DNA of 64,000 nt. Origin: Streptomyces sp. P9-A4 (GTDB lineage Bacteria; Actinomycetota; Actinomycetes; Streptomycetales; Streptomycetaceae). Location of the stretch: positions 5,280,501 through 5,344,500 of the forward strand of contig NZ_JAZIFY010000001.1 of the NCBI RefSeq assembly GCF_036634195.1, given 5' to 3'. Each line of letters starts with the position of its first letter. The stretch's first letter is position 1. Of the stretch, positions 46,400-57,016 are shown one piece after another. The notes under the pieces are model-generated. The model saw only the letters and a program-made list of their open reading frames with translations. It made no database searches and was not told the origin of the DNA. The translations under genes and the position numbers were made by a program.

Positions 46400-47169
46400 G
46401 CACGACCACCGCCGTACCCCGCGCCCCGCGTTCCGCCACCGCCGCCGTCCTGCGCACCGAGGCCCGGCTCTTCACCCGTGAGCCCGGCGCCCTGTTCTGG
46501 GTGATGATCGCGCCGACCGTGCTGCTCACGATCCTCGGCCTGATCCCCTCTTTCCGGGAGGCCGTCCCGGAGCTCGGCGGGCGCCGGACCATCGACGTCT
46601 ACGTCCCCGTCGCCGTGCTCTTCGCCCTCATCATGTCCGGGCTCAACGCCATGCCCCCGGTCCTCGCCGGCTACCGGGAGCGCGGCATCCTGCGCAGGAT
46701 GTCCACCACACCCGTACGCCCCGGAGCGCTGCTCACCGCCCAGCTCGTCCTGCACGCCGTCGCCGCGCTGGTCTCCTCGTGCCTGGTGATCGGGGTGGGC
46801 AGGGTCGCCTTCGGCGTCGCCCTGCCGGAGAACCTCGTGGGCTACGGACTCGCCCTGGTCCTCGCCGTGGCGGGAGGCCTGGCCCTCGGCGGAGCGGTGT
46901 GCGCGGTCTCCCGTACGCAGAAGATCGCCACGGCGCTCGGCTCGGTCGTCTTCTTCCCCACCATGTTCACGGCCGGTGTGTGGGTGCCGGTCCAGGCCAT
47001 GCCGGATACGCTGCAGCGGATTGTCCAGTTCACCCCGTACGGCGCTGCTTCCCGGGCCCTGGACGCCGCCGCCTCCGGGGGCTGGCCCGCCGGGGCCGCG
47101 CTCGCCGTGATGGCGGTGTGGACGGTGCTGCTGACCGGTGCGTCGGTGCGCTGGTTCCGCTGGCAGTGA
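46396..47169 (+). CDS. ABC-2 type exporter permease
   Basis: A 257-residue membrane protein with about six helices (FWVMIAPTVLLTILGLIPSF, YVPVAVLFALIMSGLNAMPP, LVLHAVAALVSSCLVIGVGR, LALVLAVAGGLALGGAVCAV, VVFFPTMFTAGVWVPVQAMP, AALAVMAVWTVLLTGASVRW). The pre-helix RERGILRRMSTTPVRPGALL is the conserved ABC2_membrane coupling segment. It overlaps the ATPase stop and is followed after 40 bases by the sensor kinase, forming one four-gene operon. Confidence 0.94.
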   Translation: MSTTTAVPRAPRSATAAVLRTEARLFTREPGALFWVMIAPTVLLTILGLIPSFREAVPELGGRRTIDVYVPVAVLFALIMSGLNAMPPVLAGYRERGILRRMSTTPVRPGALLTAQLVLHAVAALVSSCLVIGVGRVAFGVALPENLVGYGLALVLAVAGGLALGGAVCAVSRTQKIATALGSVVFFPTMFTAGVWVPVQAMPDTLQRIVQFTPYGAASRALDAAASGGWPAGAALAVMAVWTVLLTGASVRWFRWQ

Positions 47170-47209
47170 GCGCGGCCGACCGCGGCCGGGAGAGGACGGC
47201 AGGGACACC

Positions 47210-48520
47210 GTGCCGATCACCGTCGAGGAACCCTGGCGCCTCTTCTACCGCTGGGGGCCGTACGCCCTGCTCGCCGTCGCCACCTGCATCGCCGTCGCGG
47301 CGGACCCGCTGACGGAGGGTACGCGGTTCACCGCGGCGGGCACCCTGGTGGCCGCCGGGCTGCTGCTCCAGCTGGGGTGGGACCGCTACAACCGCCGGAC
47401 GGAGGCGGAGACCACCGGGACCGCGGAGGACGGCGTCCCGCACGTCGCCGGGCCCGGGTTCCGGCTGGTGCCCGGGGCCGCCGGGCCCGTCTCCGTCGCC
47501 TACTTCCTCCTCCGTACCGGCCTCGCCTTCACGCTCACCCTGTTCAACCCCTTCTTCTCGATCTACGCCTCCGTCGGCTTCTTCGACGCCGTCCACCTGC
47601 TGCCCCGGCGCCTCTTCCGGGCCGGACTCCTCGCCGTCGCCGTCATCATGGCCGGTGCCCAGTCCGGCGGACTGCCGCCCTCCTCGCTCGTCCAGTGGGT
47701 GGCCTTCGCCGGACTGTTCGGCCTGAACGCCGGTCTCGCCGTGCTCTTCTCGCACCTCGGCGCCATGGAGGCCGAGAAGGCCGTCGAGCGGGCCGCGACC
47801 ATCGCCGAACTCGCCCGCGCCAACCAGCGCCTCGAACAGGCCCTCGCCGAGAACGCGGCCCTCCAGGCGCAGCTGCTCCTCCAGGCCCGCGAGGCCGGGA
47901 TCGCCGACGAGCGGCGCCGGCTCGCCGCCGAGATCCACGACACCATCGCCCAGGGCCTCACCGGGGTCGTCACCCAGCTCCAGGCCGCCCACGCCGTCCC
48001 GGACCGGGAGGCCGCCGAGGTCCACCTCCGGCGGGCCGCCGACCTCGCCCGGCACAGCCTCGGCGAGGCCCGCCGCTCGGTGCGGAACCTGAGCCCGGTC
48101 GCCCTGGAGCACGACCCGCTCCCCGAGGCCCTGCGCAAGACCGTCGCCGACTGGGCCGAACGCACCGGCGTCGACACCCGCTTCACCGTCACCGGAGCCG
48201 AACGGCCGCTCCACGACGAGGTGGCCGCCACCCTGCTGCGGATCGCCCAGGAGGCCCTGTCCAACGCCGCCCGGCACTCGGGGGCCGGCCGGGCCGGCGT
48301 CACCCTCTCCTACATGGGCGACGAGATCACCCTCGACGTACGGGACGACGGGCGCGGTTTCGACCCGCTGTCCCGCCCCGAACGGAGCCGCGCCGAGGGC
48401 GGGTTCGGGCTCGACGGCATGCGGGCCCGCGCCGAGCGCCTCACCGGGTCCGTCACCGTCGAGACCGCGCCGGGCGAGGGTACGGCGATCTCCGCTCGCG
48501 TACCGTTGGGCGCGCCATGA
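47210..48520 (+). CDS. NarL-family sensor histidine kinase
   Basis: A 436-residue kinase. Membrane segments lie at about 14-30, 44-60, 110-135, 150-165 and 172-190, followed by a coiled coil (RANQRLEQALAENAALQAQL). The phosphoacceptor helix has the conserved ERRRLAAEIHDTIAQGLTGV, and the ATPase domain shows RIAQEALSNAARHSGAGRA, DVRDDGRGFDPL and GGFGLDGMRARAERLTG. The GTG at 47210 follows CAGGGACACC. Its stop overlaps the response-regulator ATG. Sitting in an exporter operon suggests it senses the exported compound or membrane damage. Confidence 0.92.
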   Translation: MPITVEEPWRLFYRWGPYALLAVATCIAVAADPLTEGTRFTAAGTLVAAGLLLQLGWDRYNRRTEAETTGTAEDGVPHVAGPGFRLVPGAAGPVSVAYFLLRTGLAFTLTLFNPFFSIYASVGFFDAVHLLPRRLFRAGLLAVAVIMAGAQSGGLPPSSLVQWVAFAGLFGLNAGLAVLFSHLGAMEAEKAVERAATIAELARANQRLEQALAENAALQAQLLLQAREAGIADERRRLAAEIHDTIAQGLTGVVTQLQAAHAVPDREAAEVHLRRAADLARHSLGEARRSVRNLSPVALEHDPLPEALRKTVADWAERTGVDTRFTVTGAERPLHDEVAATLLRIAQEALSNAARHSGAGRAGVTLSYMGDEITLDVRDDGRGFDPLSRPERSRAEGGFGLDGMRARAERLTGSVTVETAPGEGTAISARVPLGAP

Positions 48521-49164
48521 CTGACATCACCCTGCTGATCGTCGACGACCACCCCGTCGTACGGGACGGCCTGCGCGGCATGTTCGCCGCGGCCGGTTCC
48601 GGCTTCCGGGTCCTCGGCGAGGCCTCCGACGGCGTCGAGGCCGTCGCCCTCGCCCACCGTCTGGACCCGGACGTCGTCCTGATGGACCTGCGGATGCCCG
48701 GCGGGAACGGCGTCGACGCCATCGCCGAGCTGGCCCGCCGCGGCGCCCGCTCCCGGGTCCTGGTCCTCACCACCTACGACACGGACACCGACACGCTCCC
48801 GGCGATCGAGGCGGGCGCCACCGGCTACCTGCTCAAGGACGCGCCGCGCGAGGAGCTGTTCGGGGCCGTGCGGGCCGCGGCCGAGGGCCGGACCGTGCTC
48901 TCCCCGGCGGTCGCCTCCCGTCTTGTCACCGCCGTCCGCGCCCCCGCCGCCGGAGCCGACGGCGGGGCCCTCTCCGCGCGCGAGAGCGAGATCCTCGCCC
49001 TGGTCGCGAAGGGCACGGCCAACCGGGCCATCGCCGCCGAGCTGTTCATCAGCGAGGCCACCGTCAAGACCCATCTCACCCACATCTACGGCAAGTTGGG
49101 CGTGAAGGACCGGGCGGCAGCCGTCGCCACCGGGTACGACCGGGGCATTCTGGGCCGTTCCTGA
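48517..49164 (+). CDS. NarL/LuxR-type response regulator
   Basis: A 215-residue regulator with receiver motifs LLIVDDHPVVRDGLRGMFAA, the phosphoacceptor in VVLMDLRMPGGNG and GYLLKDAPREELFGAV, plus a LuxR helix-turn-helix (LSARESEILALVAKGTANRA, EATVKTHLTHIYGKLGVKDR). Last gene of the ABC-2/two-component operon; it starts on the kinase's stop (ATGA). The 20-bp palindrome at 45417-45436 upstream of the operon is a candidate binding site, which is inference. Confidence 0.94.
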   Translation: MTDITLLIVDDHPVVRDGLRGMFAAAGSGFRVLGEASDGVEAVALAHRLDPDVVLMDLRMPGGNGVDAIAELARRGARSRVLVLTTYDTDTDTLPAIEAGATGYLLKDAPREELFGAVRAAAEGRTVLSPAVASRLVTAVRAPAAGADGGALSARESEILALVAKGTANRAIAAELFISEATVKTHLTHIYGKLGVKDRAAAVATGYDRGILGRS

Positions 49165-49335
49165 GCCGGGAGTGCGCACAGAGTCAACGATCCGTGCGCC
49201 GGGGATCAACGACACCGCAGGGCCTCCGGCCGAGACTGGTCCCACACGCGGGTGGCCGGACGGGGGCACGTTCCGGCGGCCCGCGGCGCGGGTGTCCGTG
49301 CGGGCCGTCCCCCGGCCCGCCGGGGGAGCACCCGC

Positions 49336-49374
49336 CCGCCCGGCCACCGCCGTCGCGCCGCGGTGGCCGGGCGG
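49336..49374. terminator. Bidirectional terminator between response regulator and glgX
   Basis: CCGCCCGGCCACCGC (49336-49350) and its exact complement (49360-49374) form a 15-bp stem with a 9-base loop, 3 bases beyond the end of the convergent glgX gene. The preceding 170 bases hold nothing else recognisable. Confidence 0.75.
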
Positions 49375-49377
49375 CCC

Positions 49378-51588
<2,211 letters not shown>

Positions 51589-51752
51589 CGTCCCGGCCTC
51601 CCGCGGCTCGTCGGGCCCGCACCCGGGGGAGCGGCGGCGTCCCGGCCGCCGCCCCCTCGGGTGGTCCTCCTCCTGTTCTGCCCGCGCGGCCGTCCTCCCA
51701 ACATGACCCGCACGCACGTTTCCCCTGGAGGGTGGCCGTCGTTGGGCCGAGC

Positions 51753-52970
51753 GTGACAGTTGTATGGAAGCGGGCGAGGTACGCCCTCGCGGTGGCGGGA
51801 CTGATGGCGGGCCTCGTGGGCTGCACGGCGGCGGACGGCGGAGGCGGGATCGACATCGGCCTGCCGGGGAAGGCGCGGGCCCCCGGTGATGTCATCCGGG
51901 TGAGCCCGGAGGACGGCGGGCGCGGGGTGCAGGCCGAGGGTCCGGTGGAGGTGAGGGTGGACGCCGGGCGGCTCGAACGGGTGACGGTCGCCCAGGTCGA
52001 CGACGGCCGCCGGACGGCGGTCGCCGGGGAGATCTCGGCGGACGGGCTGCGCTGGCGACCCCGGCCGGACACCCGGCTCGCGCTGGCCGCGAAGTACAGC
52101 GTGGACGCGGTCGCGCTCGACGCGCACGGGCGCCGCTCCGCCCGGCACACCACCTTCACGACGGTGGTGCCGGAGAGCCGCTTCATCGGCTACTTCAAAC
52201 CGGAGAACCGTTCCACGGTCGGCACCGGCATGATCGTCTCCTTCGGCTTCAACATGCCGATCGAGAACCGGGCCGAGGTCGAGCGGGCCGTCCGGGTCAC
52301 CTCCGACCCGCCGGTGGAGGTGGTCGGCCACTGGTTCGGCAAGGAGCGGCTCGACTTCCGGCCCGCCGCGTACTGGGCGCCCGGCACGAGGGTCACCGTC
52401 GAGCTGGGCCTGCGGGACGTCGAGGGCGCCCCCGGGGTGTACGGCATCCAGCGCAAGACGGTCGGCTTCACCGTCGGCCGCTCCCAGGTCTCCCTGGTCG
52501 ACGCCGCCGCGCACACCATGGAGGTACGGCGGGACGGCGAGGTCCTCGCCACCCTGCCGATCACGGCGGGGGCGCCGAAGACCACCACGTACAACGGGAA
52601 GATGGTCGTCACCGAGCTGTACGACGTGACGCGGATGGACGGGCGCACGGTCGGCTTCGGCGGCGAGTACGACATCAAGGACGTGCCGCACGCGATCCGG
52701 CTGACCGACTCGGGGACCTTCCTGCACGGCAACTACTGGGCCTCGTCCGACACCTTCGGCTCCGCGAACGTCAGCCACGGCTGTGTGGGGCTGCGGGACG
52801 AGAAGGGCGGCAGCGCGGACGCGCCGGCGGGCTGGTTCTTCGAGCGGACGATCATCGGCGACGTGGTGGAGGTGGTCAACTCCCGTGACCGGAAGGTCGC
52901 TCCCGACAACGGCCTCGGCGGCTGGAACATGGAGTGGAACCTCTGGAAGGCGGGCTCGGCTCTGCACTGA
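51753..52970 (+). CDS. L,D-transpeptidase lipoprotein (first of tandem pair)
   Basis: Makes 3-3 cross-links in peptidoglycan. A 405-residue lipoprotein with lipobox GLMAGLVGC (Cys near residue 24), two Ig-like domains (about 50-250, including TTVVPESRFIGYFKPENRST) and a YkuD catalytic domain (about 255-380). The active-site motif is LHGNYWASSDTFGSANVSHG followed by CVGL. Typical actinobacterial Ldt ending GGWNMEWNLW is present. The GTG at 51753 has only a weak ribosome site. It is a tandem paralogue of the next gene, which has the same architecture. Confidence 0.92.
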   Translation: MTVVWKRARYALAVAGLMAGLVGCTAADGGGGIDIGLPGKARAPGDVIRVSPEDGGRGVQAEGPVEVRVDAGRLERVTVAQVDDGRRTAVAGEISADGLRWRPRPDTRLALAAKYSVDAVALDAHGRRSARHTTFTTVVPESRFIGYFKPENRSTVGTGMIVSFGFNMPIENRAEVERAVRVTSDPPVEVVGHWFGKERLDFRPAAYWAPGTRVTVELGLRDVEGAPGVYGIQRKTVGFTVGRSQVSLVDAAAHTMEVRRDGEVLATLPITAGAPKTTTYNGKMVVTELYDVTRMDGRTVGFGGEYDIKDVPHAIRLTDSGTFLHGNYWASSDTFGSANVSHGCVGLRDEKGGSADAPAGWFFERTIIGDVVEVVNSRDRKVAPDNGLGGWNMEWNLWKAGSALH

Positions 52971-53155
52971 TCCCACGTCCCCCTCGTACCACCCGGCACG
53001 CCTGCTCCCGTAGCAGGTCGATCGGGACGGAACGGTGACATTCACGAGGATCTTTCGTGTCCTGCGGTGTGATTGTCTATCGCCGTGTGCGCGAGTGGAT
53101 GCGCACGGGGGTGGGGCCGTGGCAGTGCCAGGCCGTGCGAGGGGAGACGACCACA

Positions 53156-54424
53156 GTGAACGGGCAGCCGATATCGGGGGCATCGGTAGGGGCCGAGGGG
53201 CGGCGGGGCCGACGCGGGGGCGTCGGACTGCGGGCCCTGGCGGCGGGGGCGATGCTCCTGGTGCTCACCGCCTGCGGCGGGGGAGCGACCGCCGGCGGCG
53301 GTACGGGGGGACAGGGGCCGGCGGCCCAGGGCGGCGGCGGTACGCAGGACAACAACGCGGCCTCCCAGGCGGTCGTGACGATCCTTCCGAAGGACGGCGC
53401 CGACTCGGTCGCCACCAGCGGGGTCCTCAAGGTCACCGCGGAGCAGGGCAAGCTGACCACGGTCACGGTCGCCGACTCCAAGGGCACCGCGATCGACGGG
53501 AAGATCGCGGCGGACGGCGCCAGCTGGTCGCCGACCTCGCACCTGTCGGGCGGCACCCAGTACAAGGTGCACGCCATCGCGAAGGACTCGGCGGGCCGTG
53601 AGTCGGCGAAGGACACCTCCTTCACCACGCTGGTCCCGAAGAACACCTTCATCGGCCACTACACGCCGGAGGACGGTTCGACCGTCGGCGTCGGCATGCC
53701 GGTGTCCATCAACTTCACCCGGGGCATCACGGACCCGGAGGCCGTCGAGAAGGCCATCAAGGTGACGGCCGTGCCGTCGGTGCCGATCGAGGGCCACTGG
53801 TTCGGCAACGACCGCCTGGACTTCCGCCCGGAGGACTACTGGGCCGCCGGCACCAAGGTGACCGTGCACCTCAACCTGGACGGCGTCGAGGGCCGCCCCG
53901 GCGTCTACGGCAAGCAGAAGAAGACGATCACCTTCACCATCGGCCGCCGTCAGGTCACCACCGTCGACGCGAGCGCCAAGACGATGAAGGTCGAGCGCGA
54001 CGGCAAGGTCATCAAGACGATCCCGATCACCGCGGGCGCCCCGTCGACGACCACGTACAACGGTCAGATGGTCATCAGCGAGAAGTTCAAGGTGACCCGG
54101 ATGAACGGGGCCACCGTCGGCTTCGGCGGCGAGTACGACATCAAGGACGTGCCGCACGCGATGCGCCTGTCCACCTCCGGCACCTTCGTGCACGGCAACT
54201 ACTGGGCCTCGGCGGGGACGTTCGGCTCCTCCAACGTCAGCCACGGCTGCGTCGGCCTCCAGGACGCGCGGGGCGCGGGCGACAGCTCCATGCCGGCCGC
54301 CTGGTTCTACGACCGCTCGATCATCGGTGACGTGGTCGTCGTGAAGAACTCGAACGACAAGCAGATCAAGCCCGACAACGGCCTCAACGGCTGGAACATG
54401 AAGTGGTCGGAGTGGATCGCGTAG
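53156..54424 (+). CDS. L,D-transpeptidase lipoprotein (second of tandem pair)
   Basis: A 422-residue paralogue of the preceding gene with the same order: signal peptide and lipobox LVLTAC, a Gly/Thr/Gln-rich linker, two Ig-like domains (TILPKDGADSVATSGVLKVT onward) and a YkuD domain with VHGNYWASAGTFGSSNVSHG then CVGL. The GTG at 53156 follows GGGGAGA at 8 bases. A 185-base gap from the first copy leaves room for its own promoter. A strong terminator follows. The linker is much longer than in copy one, so the two may reach different depths in the wall. Confidence 0.94.
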   Translation: MNGQPISGASVGAEGRRGRRGGVGLRALAAGAMLLVLTACGGGATAGGGTGGQGPAAQGGGGTQDNNAASQAVVTILPKDGADSVATSGVLKVTAEQGKLTTVTVADSKGTAIDGKIAADGASWSPTSHLSGGTQYKVHAIAKDSAGRESAKDTSFTTLVPKNTFIGHYTPEDGSTVGVGMPVSINFTRGITDPEAVEKAIKVTAVPSVPIEGHWFGNDRLDFRPEDYWAAGTKVTVHLNLDGVEGRPGVYGKQKKTITFTIGRRQVTTVDASAKTMKVERDGKVIKTIPITAGAPSTTTYNGQMVISEKFKVTRMNGATVGFGGEYDIKDVPHAMRLSTSGTFVHGNYWASAGTFGSSNVSHGCVGLQDARGAGDSSMPAAWFYDRSIIGDVVVVKNSNDKQIKPDNGLNGWNMKWSEWIA

Positions 54425-54442
54425 CCGTACGCGACTGAGAGC

Positions 54443-54475
54443 GGGCCCGGTGCTGTGAGCAACAGCACCGGGCCC
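54443..54475. terminator. Terminator after L,D-transpeptidase pair
   Basis: A perfect 14-bp stem, GGGCCCGGTGCTGT with its complement, around the 5-base loop GAGCA. Confidence 0.8.
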
Positions 54476-54505
54476 CTCCGCGTTAACGGACACTAACCTC
54501 TCCGT

Positions 54506-55273
54506 ATGACTGTGAACCTCGAAGTCGCCGAAGGCGTCGGCACCATCCGCCTCGACCGCCCCCCGATGAACGCCCTGGACATCGCGACCCAGGACCGGCT
54601 GCGCGAGCTGGCCCAGGAGGCGACCGACCGCGACGACGTGCGCGCCGTGGTGATCTACGGCGGCGAGAAGGTGTTCGCGGCCGGCGCGGACATCAAGGAG
54701 ATGCAGGTCATGGACCACGTGGCCATGGTCAAGCGCTCCCGCGCCCTCCAGGACGCCTTCACCGCCGTCGCCCGCATCCCCAAGCCGGTCGTCGCCGCGA
54801 TCACCGGCTACGCCCTGGGCGGCGGCTGCGAGCTGGCGCTCTGCGCGGACTACCGGATCGCCGCCGACAACGCGAAGCTGGGCCAGCCGGAGATCCTGCT
54901 CGGCCTGATCCCGGGCGCGGGCGGCACCCAGCGCCTCTCCCGCCTGGTCGGCCCGTCCAGGGCCAAGGACCTCATCTTCACCGGCCGGATGGTCAAGGCG
55001 GACGAGGCCCTGACGCTGGGCCTGGTCGACCGGGTCGTGCCGGCCGCCGAGGTGTACGAGCAGGCGCACGCCTGGGCGGCCCGGCTCGCGCAGGGCCCGG
55101 CGGTCGCGCTGCGGGCCGCGAAGGAGGCGGTCGACCAGGGTCTGGAGACGGACATCGACACCGGTCTCGCCATCGAGCGCACCTGGTTCGCCGCCCTGTT
55201 CGCGACCGAGGACCGCGAGACCGGGATGCGCAGCTTCGTCGAGGAGGGCCCGGGCAAGGCGAAGTTCGCCTGA
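54506..55273 (+). CDS. Enoyl-CoA hydratase/isomerase
   Basis: A 255-residue crotonase-fold enzyme, presumably beta-oxidation or related acyl-CoA metabolism. The oxyanion-hole segment is EKVFAAGADIKEMQVMD, and both catalytic glutamates are present (GYALGGGCELALCADYRIAA and GQPEILLGLIPGAGGTQRL). The ATG at 54506 lies 30 bases after the preceding terminator, near TTAACGGACACTAACCT, a promoter-like AT-rich patch. Length and motif spacing are normal. The precise acyl substrate cannot be told. Confidence 0.93.
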   Translation: MTVNLEVAEGVGTIRLDRPPMNALDIATQDRLRELAQEATDRDDVRAVVIYGGEKVFAAGADIKEMQVMDHVAMVKRSRALQDAFTAVARIPKPVVAAITGYALGGGCELALCADYRIAADNAKLGQPEILLGLIPGAGGTQRLSRLVGPSRAKDLIFTGRMVKADEALTLGLVDRVVPAAEVYEQAHAWAARLAQGPAVALRAAKEAVDQGLETDIDTGLAIERTWFAALFATEDRETGMRSFVEEGPGKAKFA

Positions 55274-55344
55274 CGGGCGGTTCGGGGGGGTCGATTCCGT
55301 CGGAACGGCCCCCGCGAACCCTCCGGTGCGGCCATGATGGGGGC

Positions 55345-55851
55345 ATGGCGGGCCTGGAGGGTAGGGAACAACCGTGGCAGCGCGCGAGCGCGGCCGCAGC
55401 GCGGTGGTCACCGGCCGCGGATGACGAACAGGCCGCCGAAGCAGTGGAGTTGTACGGCAACCCGGCCGATGAGGACGTGCGGCTGCCGTCCCTGCCGGAG
55501 TCCGCGTGGCTGGCCCGCAGGCTCACCCAGCACGTCGTGCTGCGGCAGTGGGCGCTCGGCCCGCAGATCGCGGAGTACGCGGTGCTGCTGGTCTCGGAGC
55601 TGGTCGGGAACGCGGTGCGGCACACGGGTGCCCGCTCCTTCGCGTTACGTCTCCAGCGGCGGCGCGGCTGGATCCGGGTGGAGGTGCGCGATCCCTCGCG
55701 CGGACTGCCCTGTCTGATGCCGGTGCACGAGCTGGACACCAGCGGCCGGGGGCTCTTCCTGGTGGACAAGCTCTCCGACCGCTGGGGCGTGGACCTGGCT
55801 CCGCGCGGCAAGACGACCTGGTTCGAGATGCGGGTCGCGGACCGCCCCTGA
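55345..55851 (+). CDS. RsbW-like ATP-binding (anti-sigma-type) protein, contains a TTA codon
   Basis: A 168-residue stand-alone HATPase_c_2 domain of the RsbW/SpoIIAB-like group, abundant in Streptomyces. The N-box is VLLVSELVGNAVRHTGARSF and the G-box TSGRGLFLVDKLSDRWGVD. The N-terminal 40 residues are unrelated and probably disordered. These proteins act as switch kinases or anti-sigma factors; the partner is not adjacent. Leu101 is encoded by TTA (55645-55647), so translation should need the bldA tRNA and be developmentally delayed. It ends before a terminator. Confidence 0.9.
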   Translation: MAGLEGREQPWQRASAAAARWSPAADDEQAAEAVELYGNPADEDVRLPSLPESAWLARRLTQHVVLRQWALGPQIAEYAVLLVSELVGNAVRHTGARSFALRLQRRRGWIRVEVRDPSRGLPCLMPVHELDTSGRGLFLVDKLSDRWGVDLAPRGKTTWFEMRVADRP

Positions 55852-55878
55852 GGGCGTGGCCCCGGCCGGCCCCGCACG

Positions 55879-55925
55879 CACGGAAGCCCCCGTGCGCCGT
55901 GGTGGGGTGCGTGGGGGCTTCCGTG
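55879..55925. terminator. Terminator after RsbW-like gene
   Basis: CACGGAAGCCCCC (55879-55891) pairs exactly with GGGGGCTTCCGTG (55913-55925); a 21-base loop separates them. Confidence 0.7.
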
Positions 55926-56248
55926 TGGAGCGCCGTGGACGGGGGGGTGTGTATCCACGGCCGCTATGTCGACCTGGCCCGGGTCAATGGGGGTCGTGTC
56001 TCCGACTATGGCAGACAGGTGGCCTTGCCGCCAAAAGTCCCTACTGGGGCAATCCAGGTCAAACCCGGACAGTTTCATAGTGAATCATTGGTGACGTGCG
56101 GCACTCGCCTTGCAAACAATGAATGACTATGCGGTTCATGGGTTGTTTCCCCGGCTCGTCCGCATGCTGGACGCCCCTTCGAAGCCAATAAACGTCCTGA
56201 ATTGGCCTAATCGTAATAAATCAGGCATCTCTGTCCTTGAATGGTCGC
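55926..56248. other. AT-rich non-coding region before NodB-like gene
   Basis: A 320-base gap whose second half is much richer in A/T than the rest of the window (for example AATAAACGTCC, CGTAATAAATCAGG). It holds one short hairpin, GCCGTGGA/TCCACGGC (55932-55961). No conserved gene, tRNA or known riboswitch is recognised. A short open frame from about 56119 (MNDYAVHGLFPRL) has codon use unlike the genome and is probably not coding. It may be a regulated leader for the downstream lipoprotein pair or a fragment of foreign DNA. Confidence 0.6.
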
Positions 56249-57016
56249 GTGAAGCCGACCGACCGCCGAGGAATCCTCCGGGCGGGCGCGGCCGCCGCCC
56301 TCGCGGGAGCCCTCGCCACCGCCTGCGGCACGGAGCCCCGCCCCGCCGCCGCCCCCGTGCCCCGGGGCCCCGCCCCCGCACCCCACGCCGCGCCCGCGCC
56401 CCGGCGCCTGCCCGGACAGCCCGCCGAGATCGCCCACGGCCCCCGCGACCGGCCCCGCGTCGCCCTCACCTTCCACGGCCAGGGCGACCCCGCCCTCGCC
56501 CGGACCCTCCTCGGCCAGGCCGAGAAGGCCGGTGCCCGCGTCACCGTCCTCGCCGTCGGCAGCTGGCTCGACGCCCACCCCGACCTGGCCCGCCGTGTCC
56601 TCGACGGCGGCCACGACCTGGGCAACCACACCCAGCGCCACATCGACATCAACGCCATGACCGAGGACCGGGCACACGCCGAGATCGCCGCCTGCGCCGA
56701 CCGGCTGCGCCGGCTCACCGGCTCCATCGGCACCTGGTTCCGGCCCTCCCGCACCCAGCACGCCGCCCCCGCCGTCCTGCGCGCCGCCCGGCGGGCCGGA
56801 TACCCGCACGTCCTCTCGTACGACGTCGACTCCCTCGACTTCACCTCGCCCGGCGCCCCCGCCGTCGTCCGCAACGTCACCGGCACGGTCCGCGCCGGCT
56901 CCGTCGTCAGCCTGCACTTCGGCTACCCGGACACCGCCGCCGCGCTGCCCCTCCTCCTCGCCGACCTCGACCGCCGCGGACTGAGCGCGGTCACCACCAC
57001 GGAGCTGCTGACCTGA
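56249..57016 (+). CDS. NodB-fold (polysaccharide-deacetylase-like) lipoprotein, atypical active site
   Basis: A 255-residue exported protein. The N-terminus DRRGILRAGAAAALAGALAT followed by Cys is a twin-arginine-like lipoprotein signal; a Pro/Ala-rich linker follows. The domain keeps NodB motif 2, GHDLGNHTQRHIDIN (metal-binding HxxxH), and FRPSRTQ resembling motif 3. Motif 1, normally TFDDGP, is TFHGQGDP: the catalytic-base and metal-binding Asp pair is lost. It may be a binding protein or use altered chemistry. The GTG at 56249 is chosen; a TTG at 56237 is possible. Its stop overlaps the next start (TGATG), coupling it to the YVTN propeller lipoprotein. Confidence 0.85.
   Translation: MKPTDRRGILRAGAAAALAGALATACGTEPRPAAAPVPRGPAPAPHAAPAPRRLPGQPAEIAHGPRDRPRVALTFHGQGDPALARTLLGQAEKAGARVTVLAVGSWLDAHPDLARRVLDGGHDLGNHTQRHIDINAMTEDRAHAEIAACADRLRRLTGSIGTWFRPSRTQHAAPAVLRAARRAGYPHVLSYDVDSLDFTSPGAPAVVRNVTGTVRAGSVVSLHFGYPDTAAALPLLLADLDRRGLSAVTTTELLT

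Noticed and set aside
56110..56240. Short AT-rich open frame (MNDYAVHGLFPRL...)
   Set aside because: Codon use is unlike the genome, no ribosome site, no recognisable motif, and it runs into the NodB-like gene in another frame.
55926..56248. Cyclic-di-AMP (ydaO) or other riboswitch upstream of a cell-wall-related gene
   Set aside because: The conserved core sequences I know for ydaO, cobalamin, TPP and SAM switches were looked for and not seen.
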